Shown in pieces: positions 48,289 through 61,429 of a DNA stretch of 64,000 bases. Position numbers and translations under genes: made by a program. Numbering within the stretch: the first letter of the stretch is position 1; every line of letters begins with the position of its first letter. Source of the DNA: Mytilus trossulus (taxonomy: Eukaryota > Mollusca > Bivalvia > Mytilida > Mytilidae); the NCBI RefSeq assembly GCF_036588685.1, contig NC_086386.1, forward strand, positions 70,802,682 to 70,866,681, written 5' to 3'. The notes beneath the pieces are model-generated. The model ran no database searches. It worked only from the letters and a program-made list of their open reading frames with translations, and was not told the DNA's origin.

Positions 48289-51200
48289 AGACACCCACGC
48301 AGCTGAGGTTCGCCTCAGGGTGCGGGATTTTCTAGGCGTGTGTTAAAGACACGACCCATTGGTGGCTTCGGTAGTTTTCTGCTCTTTGTTTTCTCTTTGA
48401 CACATTCCCCGTTTCCATTCTTAATTTTATTTCAACAATATCACATAATCATTGTTTTGTTACAATCTGACAATACAGATTTCAGTGAAGCTGCAAAACT
48501 ACCGATTTCGGAACATCGATTTTTAAGGATAAACTATAAAGGTGATATAAGTCGTCCTGATTTTTAAAAGTTCAACATGGCCACCTGTAAAGCCATCAAA
48601 CTGTTGTAACTTTGAAGAACATTTCACTTTATTTGCACAATTAAATTCAGTACCAGATTAAAAGATACGTTATCTAGAAAGTGCATTTTCAGTAATAGAT
48701 TACGATCACACAGAAAGCCAGGTTTTGATACGTATAACACGCAGTCTGTCATTTTCATTATTTGTAAATATTTTGGCATCGTTGTCATAGTTTACCATTG
48801 ATTGCCAAAAAATACGTGTATTTCAAATTAATTAAATGTAAACTTTCTGAAACAATTCTTTATATTATGTATATATTTTAGTCGACCTACAGCGCACCTG
48901 TGAGAGAAAGGAGTCACGCTTGAAATTATAGACTTTTAATAGGGAGAATCTTCATGGCTTTGAAATTCTGAGAGTCAATTAAACTGACGGTCGAAAGGGG
49001 TCATGTGCAAAAACATAAATCTGATTTAAAATTGTTAATAAACTGTATTGTGGCACTAATTGACAATTGAAAGGATTTCCGTTAATCCGTAATATAAGTA
49101 AGATTTGCGGTTAGAATACAATTTTAAGTAAATTTTTACGTCATTCTTGAAACGAAATATTTCCGGCACTAAAAGAGTGACGTAACTGTTTTGCAATTAC
49201 ATTGACGGAACACACCCCTGTACAGTAGTACAAGCATTTTCACTATTCTTCCTTGAATTGAAATTATCTTCTTTTCAGTTATATTGTTATAAGCGTAGGA
49301 AAAAACATTATATGTTAATGTTTTAAAGTGAAACTGTAAAATAAGACATTGCGAAATACCAGGATAAATGCTAACTAGTATTTTATAATAACAATTTAAG
49401 TGATTTTTGGAAACTCTCTTCAATTGTTAAAGAGTTCAATCGAAAAATGTTAGAAGAACTTTCATTAGTATATTGTGGCATTTAAGGAATATATCTGTTC
49501 AGACTCAGTTTTCGTTATTATTTTTAAAAATGATATTAAATTCACATGCAGTTAAAAGAAGCGGTAGATATCATCTTAGACTACATTTTCTATTAACCAA
49601 AGCCATGATATCATGGGGACATTCAAAACTCAGAAACAATGGCAGCGCCGAGGCAAACAAAATCGACGAATAGACGAACAGAGAGAAATAAAGACCAAGC
49701 ACCAACCGCGCAAAAAAACAACATGAGATGAACTCAGTAAAATTACAACATACAATTTGATAATTTGTTCCGTGTTGAAGGCTTTGTGGGAACTGTGCTG
49801 AAACAAGTATAAAAGCACTGATCCTTTAACCTTTTAAATTTTGTTTTGCAGTTGATACACCATGCCTAACTCTCCTGTTCCGTTTTACGACAAAAAAGGA
49901 AATTAATATATTATAATCTTATTTTATTTATTTTTAATTTCATAATCTTTTCAATAGAGGCGACACTCGATAACTTATTGATTCGGGATTTTGAAGATGT
50001 CAAAAATCCATATAGTGTCCCAGTGAGACATTTCATGAAATTTTAAGCAATAAATGTCCATGTAACTCACTAATTTTGTTATTGTAGTGACCACTACATA
50101 GTCATTAAATCAAAATGGACTATGTCATCGTGAAATGTTCCTGAAACTGATTTTAATTTGTAATTAATTTCATTAGTTTGTATCGTCTGCTGAAAGATCG
50201 TCAGTGGCACGTGCGCTCGTGAGACCGTAATTAAAAATGCCATCTATATTTAATATAATCGGAGTTTATTATTTTATTAAGTAAAATTGCTTAGAAATTT
50301 GGTTTGAATAAGTGACTATACACTTTTATATAAACATTTTTGTCATCTGGTTTTAAGTATATACAGCAACATATAAAAGACATGTGTTCTGTTAAATTCG
50401 AACTGCATGTATACAAGCGCGTGTAAAGACCTTGAAATGTGTGAAGATCGTTTGTGGTCACGAGTAGTTCTATAAAGAAAATAATCAAGTAAATAATAAG
50501 ATAATAAATATAGATGTCAAACTCTAATGATTTCAGTAAAATTCTGGAGCCATTCAACTAGTTTTGAAATTAATTCCGTATTCATGGAAACATGCATTAA
50601 GAATTATAAGACCTTCGAAATTTTATCAAGTTTATAAAATAATTATTGAAATTCAAAACATCACTAAGTGAATGTTTAAATCACATAATTTGAAATCAGA
50701 TACAATACGTTAGATTTTGAATTATTTTTTATATTTTTTTTACAAATTTTGATGAATTATTTAATTGGAAACATGTGTAGTTTTAAATGTCTCCAAATTT
50801 TATGTAGCTACTTTTTAAACTGCTTAGTAAAAGAACAGTTTTTACAGAATCGCTCAACTATTTAGAATTTCAAAACCAAATATATAAAGATTTCAAAACT
50901 TTGAATAGTAGATGAAACCAATTTACACCTCACCAAACTTTTCAGAATCGTCAATTTGGATATAAAACGTTTTTCTTTTAGTGAAGTTTATTTAGTTGTT
51001 TGATCAAGATAAGAATACTTTAATCTTTCATCGATTTCAGCAGAAGACAGACATTGATCAAAGCCGCGCGCAGTCTTCTAATCGTCTGCTTCGTTGATAA
51101 TGATGCAATTATTCTATTGCTACAAATGAATATATTATCAACTTTCGAAACAAATTTGATGCACTCAATATTAATGGGGGATTGAAGATAAGTCTTAATA

Positions 51201-52701
51201 ACATGAAAGGGATCATTAATTCCAATTATAACTACAAATGCTCATTGATACCTTTTTCATCGATTCATCATCAAAATGGCAGAAAATGCACTTGTCGTTC
51301 ACATTTCTCGATGATCAACAAATTGGGTTAAATAAATTTTCGATTTTTAATTATTTTTCGACTTTCAAGAAAAATAAATAAAAAAATAATGACTAGTTTT
51401 GCCAGATGCACACAATTTATGTTTTGTTTGTTATTAAAGCACTTTATATATTCATTAGATAAATTTCTCTGTACTTTGTTAGAGTTGAAATAGTTCGGTT
51501 TCTATAGATTCATCTCTACTTTTTGAAACAACGTGTATACAGTTATCTGATATTTTCGTTCTCGAGTAAAACACTCGGGACCAGTTTTAAAAAAAAATGA
51601 AAATAACGATTAATCTTTCCAATTTCCAGGAACCATAATTCGAATAGCAACGGTCATGAATTTTTATGGACAGTGCAATTTTATAAATACCAGTTTTCGT
51701 TGAAAAGAAATGAATTGTCCATTTTTATTTCAGGACATTGGCTAAAAATATACGTTGAATTTCTCGCTTGTCAAAAGCTGAAAACTAAAAACTATAATAG
51801 ACTAGTTCATCAGTGCGCGATAGTCGAAATGAACTTTTCTGCTCTTGTTTACGTTTTTTTTTAAATTTCTCTTTTTGACACATTCCCCGTTTCCATTCTC
51901 AATTTTAATGTGTGGAATGCTATATTGATATTGTCGGAGACATCTTACAAATCTCATCTGATCACGTTTAGAAATAGTTTTATATTAAATAACAGTTACA
52001 ACAATACTGAGTAAGATGCATAAACATTAAGATTTGTGATATTGATATACCAAGATAAAATCTAGGCGGCAGTTACTTCAAAGACAAATATACAAATTGT
52101 TTACTTGTATTTTATGTTAATTCAATGTTTTCTTGTTATTCCCAGGGCACTTGACTGGTTAGGAGTCGGGGAAGAAAACGATGTGCGATGATTTGATGAA
52201 AGTCATAACTACAAATATGTTATATTTTTTTAACATGAATTAGGCCGTTAGTTTTCTCGTTTGAATTGTTTTACATTTGTCATTTCGCGACCTGTTATAG
52301 CTGACTATGCGGTATGGGCTTGCTTCCATTGTTAAACGTCGTACGGTGACCTATATTTGTTAATTTCTCTGTCATTTGGATTCTAGTGAAGAGTTGTCTC
52401 ATTTTTGAAATCGTAATGCCACATCTTCTTTTCTATACTAGTATATTGGTTTAATACTGAGTTAACTATATTCTTGTGAATATAGTAATGTACGCATCCC
52501 ATGAAACTATCGAAATATTGCCCTCTTATTTATTTTTCTCGCTTTGTATTCATCTCTAAATTAAAAGGATCCAATTGTGTGTACATGAAATGCGTCTTTA
52601 CACATTTTAGACACAAATAAAGATGGATAAACGTTAAAAAAAACACCCGGTAATCGTCGTTACCGATAGAATATCGAATAGATTCCGAATAATTATCGTT
52701 T

Positions 52702-52800
52702 CAGTGGCGGATTTAGGGGGTCCAGGGGTTGGAACTTCCTTTTTGGAAGATGAATGCATTCGAATGGAAACCCCATGCATTTTTGAAACGACTGGATCCG
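52702..52800. mobile_element. Degenerate short copy of a CAGTGGCGGAT-type MITE
   Basis: It begins cagtggcggatttaggggg and ends near gactggatccgtcc, resembling the better-preserved element at 16362-16522. The ends are eroded. Confidence 0.45.
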
Positions 52801-54479
52801 TCCTTACGTTTTATCATGCAGAGATGTATATATGTCTCTGGTTTTATAGATTTGTCAGTCATTTTAAAATAAAGTACAAATTCGGAATCGGAATCGGAAC
52901 TTTCTAAAAAAAAAAGAAGTTAAAATAAATGCAAATTAATTAAAAAAAAACAATAGCATGTAACTTTGTAGACATTTTTTTTCAAAATATGCAATCTTAC
53001 CAACACCCGAGCAATATATGTCGATCGATTACTTAAGTCTCCTAAGTTTTATGTTCTACAATTGTAATTTGAGGTTTTTGAATTAATCGAGTTTAAACGT
53101 TGATTCGTGCCGTTTGATATATGTACCGTTTCGTCCTCGATTGTTTTTAGTTATTCGCCCTCGTAAATAGCAAGAGAGTCTCCGAAAAAAACATAAATGA
53201 GTCAAAAATTGTACCAAACCGGCATCGTTGTTCGTCCGTCCATAGAGTGTGAGAACCATATCTTGTGTCGATCTTTACCTCTAGCAGTATATAGTTTATC
53301 GTGTAATCGGTTTACACCAAATTCCCCTCGTATAACCCAAAGCACTGCTTATAGATAATAATCAAAATCACTGAATTTGTGAATTACAATTTTCATGTGA
53401 TTTGATGGGATGTTTGTATGTCTATATGGGTATTTTAGATCACATAAGAACATAACGGCGTTAGCTTCGCAGACAAATATACATCGGATGGCAAAGTGAC
53501 ACATGCAGAATGTTACTGGGGTTGAAATAGTTGCGTGCTTTCATTCTCTTTGAAAACCTGGGACAAATGGCGAAACAACGTAACCACATAAGAACTCACC
53601 AGTATATCTATACTTATATTGTCATATTGACGGAACTCGAAATCAATTTAAGTAATTTAAAAGAAATCCGGGGTTTTTATTTTACAAAAAATGTGAAATA
53701 AATAATTTCATTCAATGTACCTCCGTCGATTATGCATATGAAATATTGAATGATTAAAACTTTGGAATAACAGTCAGCCAATTAAAAAATGTAAACCTAA
53801 TGGGCATTGGCGATTGGGTGGTCTTTTGTACAGACTCTTGGCTCCAAAATCTCAGTATCAAAAATAATTTCTTATATTAAATAAAAATATTATGTCGATA
53901 AGTAAGGCACCATTTTTCAATTAATGATTAATTTTCTAGCTATAACGATCCAGAGCGAAGTACTTTCAGATGTTCATAGTTTTACAAGGGAATTTAATAC
54001 TTACTTTTGTTTGTACGAAGAATAAACAAAGAAGACATATAAATGTATTTCGGTTAAAAGGGGAGATGAGAACATTATTTAAGCGTCGCTTTAACCAAGA
54101 ATAAATCATTTACACGATCTTTGAAAGATTCACTGTTGATTTAAGATGATGGCGTACATCCGGTTTATGTATATAATTATATTAACTCTTAAATTAATTC
54201 ATTAGTGGCATCAAAACGTAAAAAAATATAAAAATGTCTTCAAGCCTTAATATGTTTATATGAAAATGTTATTAGATATATTTACAGTTTAAGATGAGCA
54301 TGAGAGAATCGAATTCGGTGTTTTCCCAGTCTGAGAACTCGGATACAGTTCATGCACGGTCAACATTGATACTTCGTTGGTTTTTGTTTTTGTTACGTCC
54401 AGTGACAATTTTTTTAAACATGTTAAATTAACTTCGTTGACATATTAATATTTGTTTCTTTACGTTCAGTGCAACAATC

Positions 54480-55030
54480 TCATGCCCAGTAACCCTACGG
54501 CCGTATTGGGCACAACTTTTGAAACTCAGTATGGTCCTCAGTGCTCTTCAACTGCGTACTTGTTTTAGCTTTTGGACATTTTTCATCTGAACGTCACTGG
54601 TTAGTCTTGTGTCGACAAAACGCACGTCTAGCATATTAAATTTTCAAACCTGGTACCTTTTGTTAGCTATAATTAGCCTGTGTTTCTCTGTCCTATATGT
54701 AGTCCTGTCATGTTATGTTGTTTTTTTTAATGTTATATTTAACATTGCCATAAAAGCGGGAGGTTTTGACATGCCCCAAACCAGGTTCAACTCACCATTT
54801 TAAATTTTTTTTTCTTAAAATGTCATGTACAAAGTTAGGAAAATGACCATTGTTATATTATAGTTCGTTTCTGTGTGTGTTACATTTGAATGTTGTGTTT
54901 CTGTTGTGTCGTTGTTCTCTTATATTTGATGCGTTTCCCTCGGTTTTAGTTTGTGATTCGGGTTTGGGTTTTTTTTCTCAATCGATTTATAAGTTCCGAA
55001 CAGCGGTGTACTACTTTTGCCTTTATATTC
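54480..55030 (+). repeat. Probable interspersed-repeat fragment
   Basis: The segment with ataaaagcgggaggttttga and cgaacagcggtgtactactt resembles repeats I recall as abundant in bivalve sequence. A short diverged match (caggtgtacgatacttttgcc) is at about 28350. Family is unknown to me and boundaries are approximate. Confidence 0.4.
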
Positions 55031-55721
55031 ATTGATATGTTAAGTGTTATTTTTTACGTTCAGTGGCAAATATCTCTTGCATATTAAGGACGATAACTTG
55101 TAAATGAAGCTTTTGCATTCATACTTTCACAGTTTTATTTGACGGTTATCACATGCACTAACTTGATTCATGATTTTTTCTAATATACGTGACTGTCCCG
55201 ACAAAAAAAACTAGAGAATATATATATAAGAAACCGAACCTTACGAATACGTAGGAGGCTCTCAAAGTTGAAAATTTTCAATATGCTACAGATACGTTCG
55301 AATCTTTATGATAGGGATAACGCTTAAAATTTCATAGAAAATTTTGTTTTTTTCTGAATAATACTTTTTTTCAGTGTTGTACGCGGTAAAAACTGATTGG
55401 AACATACAAGATTTCAAATTTGAATTTCCCTACAAAATATCTCTTTTAGTTACTATATCGTTTTGCAATAATTGCTTCGAAACACTAGGTTCATACAGAT
55501 AAAAAAATAAATAAAGGACGATTTATTTTAAATCGTGTATTAATACATAGTCTTTATGTTCAGTCTGTCAATATAATAATCTCGTGTTTTTATTTTTAAA
55601 TCTTATTAATAATAGACATTTAATTAATCTCATCCTGGAAGTAATATTATTTCCATGATCTCGTGAATATATACATTTTATCAGCTTTCAATTTCCAAAA
55701 AGGTCAAAATATTCGGTGCAT

Positions 55722-56473
55722 TACGTTTGCGCGCATTACCATTACATTTGCGCGCAAAAATCATTACGTTTGCGCGCAGCTTTTGATTACAATTGCGCGC
55801 ATTTTTTTGACAGGTAAACTCAGGTAAAATACAGGTAATAATACTTATTTATTTATAATTAGTTATAAGTATAAGTACTCATTCCGATAGTCTTGGTCCC
55901 CTACTCACCAGCTATGAGGTGGAAGTGGGATTTCGAGCAAGATAAGTCCGTGTTATTATGCACAAGCACTAAATCCTAGAAATATGTACAGATAGAAATG
56001 TTAAAACGCTAAAACAGAGCTAATGTTAAAGGTAAAAGTATTGATAATTTCATTACTTTACATGTAGGTACGTGTCGAAACTCCATGTTTGTGCCTTGGT
56101 GTAACTTTACAAACTAACTTAAACCTTTTCACTCTGAAATATTCGCAATGAAGTTACATGTATTAAGCTATACTACGGAGTTTATAATGATCATTTTTAT
56201 AATTGGTTTGATAATTCAATACTGAGACTATATATAGTAGTCTCAGTTCAATATGAACAATATATAGTTTGAATTAAGAAATATTTTCAAAATTAATAAT
56301 TCAAGTGATAGTCATATTTATTATGAAAATTAAAAATATATAGTCAATTATAGTTTAATTTAATTTTTATTTATATGTTACCTGAGTTTACCTGTAAAAT
56401 GAATGCGCGCAAATGTAATCAAAAGCTGCGCGCAAACGTAAAACATTTTAATCCCCAAATGCGCGCAAACGTA
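55722..56473. mobile_element. 752-bp element with ~100-bp inverted ends carrying repeated TTTGCGCGCA motifs
   Basis: The left end (55722-~55830) holds four copies of tacgtttgcgcgca or variants; the right end (~56380-56473) holds three in inverse orientation, plus matching blocks agcttttgattacatttgcg and caggtaaactcaggtaa. The AT-rich centre has a palindrome at 56221-56247 and no coding capacity. No clear target duplication is visible. Confidence 0.7.
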
Positions 56474-59400
56474 TTCCATGTATAATTTTTGTTCAAAAAC
56501 GGCTCCGCTTACAATCTTTATATTCGTCAAGAATTTAAAAAAAAAAAATTATTGTTCTTTTGTTTTCTGTATCTACATTGTATATCTGGTAAATAATCCA
56601 TTACTACCGTTACATTTACATTTCGTGGTAGATAATATCCTTAATTATCAATATAAATAAACACAAAATATCCCAGATGTCCAATTAGACTGTACAATGG
56701 TTTACATAACTATAGTTCTGTTTCTTCAAAACCAAGAGTTTCACAGCAGTAGCTAATCTCTTGTTTGCAAACTTGCTACACAGATACTCTTGAAATGAAC
56801 ATTATCTACAAATTGTTATGGTAATTTCATCTAGGATCAAAGATTGACCTCCTGAGGTAAAGTAACAAGATTATCGATGTCCTCCCGTGGACATTGGTCA
56901 CTCTTCGGCCATGGTCTGATCAAAGCATGGCCACCTAAGGACCCGTAACAAGATTTACTTCTTTCGATGCAAATGCATCAGTATCATCATCTAAAATGGC
57001 CACCTAAGGTCCTGAATTTAGTGGACACTGGTCAGTCTTTAAAGAATATCGGCACTGACCAGCGGGATGCACTCGCTACCTCTGCGGATAACGTTAGAAA
57101 TGCAACGATGCTGAAAAATTGTTAAGTATTCTGAACCTTTGAACAGTTTGTTCATCATTGAAATATGAAAACGTTTTGTATTAAGTTATCTTTCATGTTC
57201 TTTGGGGTAAAAATGACAGCTTTATAATAAACTCCTCACAGAAATCATGATAATGTCGAAACTTTTGAAATACGGCTTTCAAATACTTAAACTTCTTAGA
57301 TTTTAATATTGATTTGTATATATCATAATTGAAATATGGTGAAATATTCGAAAGAACTGTATTATGATAAAGACCAGTCTCCATCGCTCAAAATGAATAG
57401 TTATTGCTGAAAATTAATATCCTCTCCTTCTCAAGTCTTTTCTCTTTGAGGTTTCAAATATTATATTTACTACAATTTGTGATGAATTTTCATTTTATAA
57501 GCACAATCTTCACTCAAAAAGAAATCAACTCATGGCTACTATTTTTAACTAATATAAATATGAATCAAAATAAGAAATACTCTTTTCAACAACAAAAAAG
57601 TTGGAATCAAGACCTTCTTCGACCATTTAATTTATCTTGTTGGTTGCAAATTTTTTTCCTGTGATATTTGGTAAAGTTTGTTAATACATCGAAAAGTTTG
57701 TATTATTTTATCTGCTACCAATCATTTTACCTAATAAAAAGAAATGAGATTCGTCATCAATAACGTAATATATATCGTTTAGGTATATACAATTTCAAGT
57801 TTCTAAGGACATTTATTTTACCTATAACCTATTTCAAATTTAGATAATAATTTTCTTATATTAAAACCAACAGTTTTATCGAAATTCGAATATTAAACAA
57901 CAATATTTTGATATTGAGATATTGATTCCTTAAGACTAGGAACTTTTTTAAAAGTTAATTCCTTTGTCACAATTATTGTTTTTAAAGCTCCTCTGAATAA
58001 TTCTATCATATTTAAGCCAAACTTAAATTGTCACGATGCTGAAAATATCATTTCTTAGAAGAAAATAAGCTCTAACACAAAATCCTAGATATTTTTTTCA
58101 ATATCGTTCATTTCTTTTTTTTCATACTCATTTATTTTCTTTCTCTCAGATTTTAATTCCAAATCCAAGACCATTCCTTGGCCACAAACGCGCCTTTTGT
58201 CGAAATGAAGAAAAATAGAAATTTGTCAAAATTGACCACTTTGCACGTGTTCGTTTTCAAAATAAACAATTAAGCGTGTCATATATACTAATCTGTAATT
58301 ATTAGTTGTCCCTGGAGAAACTTACATTTATTATTCACGAAAAGTACAAATTAATGACGCGTATAACGAGAAAATTACGAAAGTTGACATCTCAAATTTT
58401 TACTGCCTCTGTTTCACTGGGAGCTATGGACTCTATCGAAATCAACGTAGCATGTAGATTTGTTGAAATAATTTCCCAGAAGAGTATTCGTTATGAAGAT
58501 TTATTGTAAAGTTACTAACGAGTAAAGAAAAACTTAGATATCGCAAAAATGGTTATGAAGATAAGGTTTTATATATTGTTTCATAATAAAAAGTTTTAAA
58601 TATTGAAAATATAATTTTTAAACACATTTATTGTTGATAGAATTTTACCAAGGATTTGTATAGTAAATATAAAAGGAAGATGTGGTATGAATGCCAATGA
58701 GACAACTCTCAACAAGAGACCAAAATGACTCAGAAATTAACAACTATGGGTCACCGTACGGCCTTCAACAATGAATGAAGCCCAAACCGCATAGTAAGCT
58801 ATAAAAGGACCCGAAATGACAATGTTCAACAGTTCATCGCGAAAACTAACGGCTTAATTTTTGTAATACACGTAACATGTATACATATTTTTTTTATATA
58901 AATCTTAGTTTTCTTTTTTTTCATCGTGATTCCTTTTCGCGTTCATTTCAAATTCTTGATCCCAAGACAATATTTTGCATAAATGATTATGTGTAATATA
59001 TATCATTCTATATACACTGGCAATTAATACACATTAGAAGAAAAAATACACAGAAAATCGCTATATATGAAATTGAAATGATTTAATTATATTTGACAAG
59101 TTGATGGCAGGATATATTACACTGAAACTGACAAATAAACAACAGTAGCCATTTTACACGTGCCAGAACAATTTCCGGTGCTACTAATGACACGAGTGTT
59201 AATTGAATTATTCATTGCAATACACAACAATATTCTTATCGTCAAAACGATAGTGTCATATATTTGAATTTAGCCTCGTTCCTGTTTGTCTACCTAGATC
59301 TACCTAGGTCGGGTTTAACTTTTTGCGGAATATGATGTTCTAAAATATAAAACTATATGTTTAAAGGATATATAGAATAACGCATAGTCCTGTCATATCT

Positions 59401-60613
59401 ATATCATATTTGATTTAATTTTGCATCTTATTCTAAATCATTTATTCAATTATACTGGTCAATTTAATATCAAAAAAGATTTTAAAAAGAGCTTTAATAG
59501 GAAAATAGTGGATGGCAAACCAAATATATACTTTATTAAATGAAAAGGGAAAATTACGAGCAAAAATTAAAATTGAAAATTGAATATGAAAGACTTTGTT
59601 CTGTATTAGATATAAGAATCATACTGCACGTGGATTTTTGTTGTTGTTGAAAAGTTTAAAAGGAGTAGAATTTGTTGATTTTTGCATGTAACTTTTGAAT
59701 AGAGTTTTTCTGAACTATTTGAGGCTTTGAAAAATTCTACTAGAGTTCGACATTAGTATAATTGTTTACCTATGTTTGTTTATTCTTTCTCGTTATCTTT
59801 GAAAATGAGCACTTGTTACAATGATGTGTACCGCCTGCTTTTTTATTATCTGATTGATCGCTGGAATAGTGGAATTTTCTAAATATTGAAATTAAAATTG
59901 GATTTGGCGGGAAGACATTTTTTATATTTAACAAAAAAAGATATCAACAATATGCGGTCATTATAAATTACACTTGAGAACCTTGTTGTTATTATTTTTT
60001 TTAGAAAAAAAAAGTCTAATGATTGCTCTTTTTTACGCATTTGATTCTAAACATTGATGACAATTTGGCATTAAATATTTTGCGTTTATTTGGTAAAGGC
60101 ATCCCTAAATGTTCAAATTGTACCGTAAAAAAATAAGACAGAGATTTTCATTCTCTTACTTAACTTTCATCCCCCTTTTTGTGCTCAGTCCGGAGACAAC
60201 TGCCCTCTTTTGTATATTAATTAATTATCTTTTCATACACAATTACTTTTACTTTAATATGAAAATTTCCATTGTTTTATATTTTTCCATATTTACTTTC
60301 GGAGATGTTTTTTTTTTCGTAAGGCTTGATGAAACTAAAATATTAAAAGTGTGTGTATTTGTTGTTTTTATATATGAGCTTATATTCGTTTGATACATTT
60401 ATTCATATTTTAGAGAAAACTTAAAATCTCCTTTATTGTAATTTATTGCACTCGGTAAAAGCAGAACAGAGAAATAAAAAAAGAAGCATAAAATGAAGCA
60501 GTAAATTTGTCATAATTATCAAAAGTGATTATCTCAACATGCGATCATTATGTAGGCGTGGCTAACGGTGCAACTAGGCGGAGCTTTACAACTGCCTGGA
60601 GCGATAACGGAAT

Positions 60614-60690
60614 CTGATTGGTTTTGATTAGTTTTGCGTAAACTTAAGAAAAACGTGTAAATAAAAGATGCTTTGGCATTCTGTGATTAT
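60614..60690 (+). promoter_or_regulatory. Probable Hand core promoter
   Basis: An inverted CCAAT box (gattgg, near 60615-60620) lies about 40 bp before a TATA-like taaataaaag at 60658-60667. A start site near 60690 would give a ~185-nt 5' UTR with no upstream ATG. Confidence 0.5.
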
Positions 60691-60874
60691 ACGTTGTACC
60701 TTAACTGATATTAGAGAATCGAAAAAAGACATCTGTTAATATTTGACAAACTCAAGATCACACAATTAGCAACCAGCCTCTGTCGATTGTTTCTGTAAAT
60801 TAAGACTGAACAGTGACAGTTGGGAGAAAATTTGTATACTTGCAACTATTGTGGATTATTTGACACGAAACAGG

Positions 60875-61429
60875 ATGAGTTTGGGTGTGGCCGGGTATCA
60901 CCATCAAGGATACCACCACCCGGGACCAATGACACACGATTTTTACCAAGCATACCAGCACATGCCACGATACTCAGACCATTGCACGGATGCCGCTTAT
61001 TTTCAGAACTGGGTTTTGAATGGCCACCATACAGATATTCCTATGCCGCCCGATATTTACGCAATGGGTGGCACTCCGTCGTCGCCCGAGACGTACACCT
61101 TAGGTGGGGTACAGTACGAACACTACATTGATAAAAATGGGGACAGAATTGTGAAACGAAGGGTGACCGCTAACAAAAAAGAAAGAAGAAGGACACAAAG
61201 TATTAACACGGCTTTTGCTCAGCTTAGGGGATGTATACCAAACGTTCCATCCGATACTAAATTATCCAAAATTAAAACATTAAGACTTGCTACAAGTTAT
61301 ATTACTTATCTCATGGATGTACTAGCCAAAGACGATCCCACGTTGACGGAAAATGGTTTTAAAGCGGAGTTAACGAAGCCGAAAAGTGACAAAAAGGAAG
61401 AGAAAAAGACAGCCATCAAATCCGAACCA
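60875..61429 (+). CDS. HAND2: Hand-family bHLH transcription factor, first coding exon
   Basis: Encodes 185 residues, then CCA|gtaagt, so the gene continues past this exon. The protein starts [15 protein letters not shown], similar to the MSL start and His-rich N-terminus of Hand proteins. The bHLH domain is at about 95-150: basic part [13 protein letters not shown], helix 1 with [12 protein letters not shown], loop [11 protein letters not shown], helix 2 with [13 protein letters not shown]. This is the Hand signature. The domain is followed by AKDDP and a Lys/Glu-rich stretch. Hand factors dimerise with E-proteins and control mesodermal, heart and neural-crest-type programmes. The frame is open 5' of the ATG only through a GTG, so 60875 is the first ATG. 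Invertebrates usually have one Hand gene, so HAND2 here means Hand ortholog. Confidence 0.93.

Larger units (their letters stand above)
45210..60610. other. Gene-poor interval between CORO7 and Hand
   Basis: No coding exon or conserved protein segment is recognisable on either strand; all frames are short and AT-rich. It holds the MITE at 45547, the inverted region at 46895, repeat copies at 48297-48430, 52244-52431, 52702-52800 and 58674-58854, a repeat at 54480-55030 and the GCGCGC-ended element at 55722-56473. Since Hand is a developmental regulator, cis-regulatory sequence is expected here, but none can be identified from this sequence alone. Confidence 0.6.

Noticed and set aside
57193..58509. 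Several 60-90-residue ORFs between CORO7 and Hand
   Set aside because: They are AT-rich, lack splice-consistent neighbours or recognisable motifs, and are as frequent as expected by chance.
60851..60874. Eight-codon N-terminal extension of Hand
   Set aside because: It depends on a GTG start; the first ATG, at 60875, gives the family-like MSL start.
60820..61131. 103-residue plus-strand ORF overlapping Hand
   Set aside because: It is in another frame of the Hand exon and lacks any domain.
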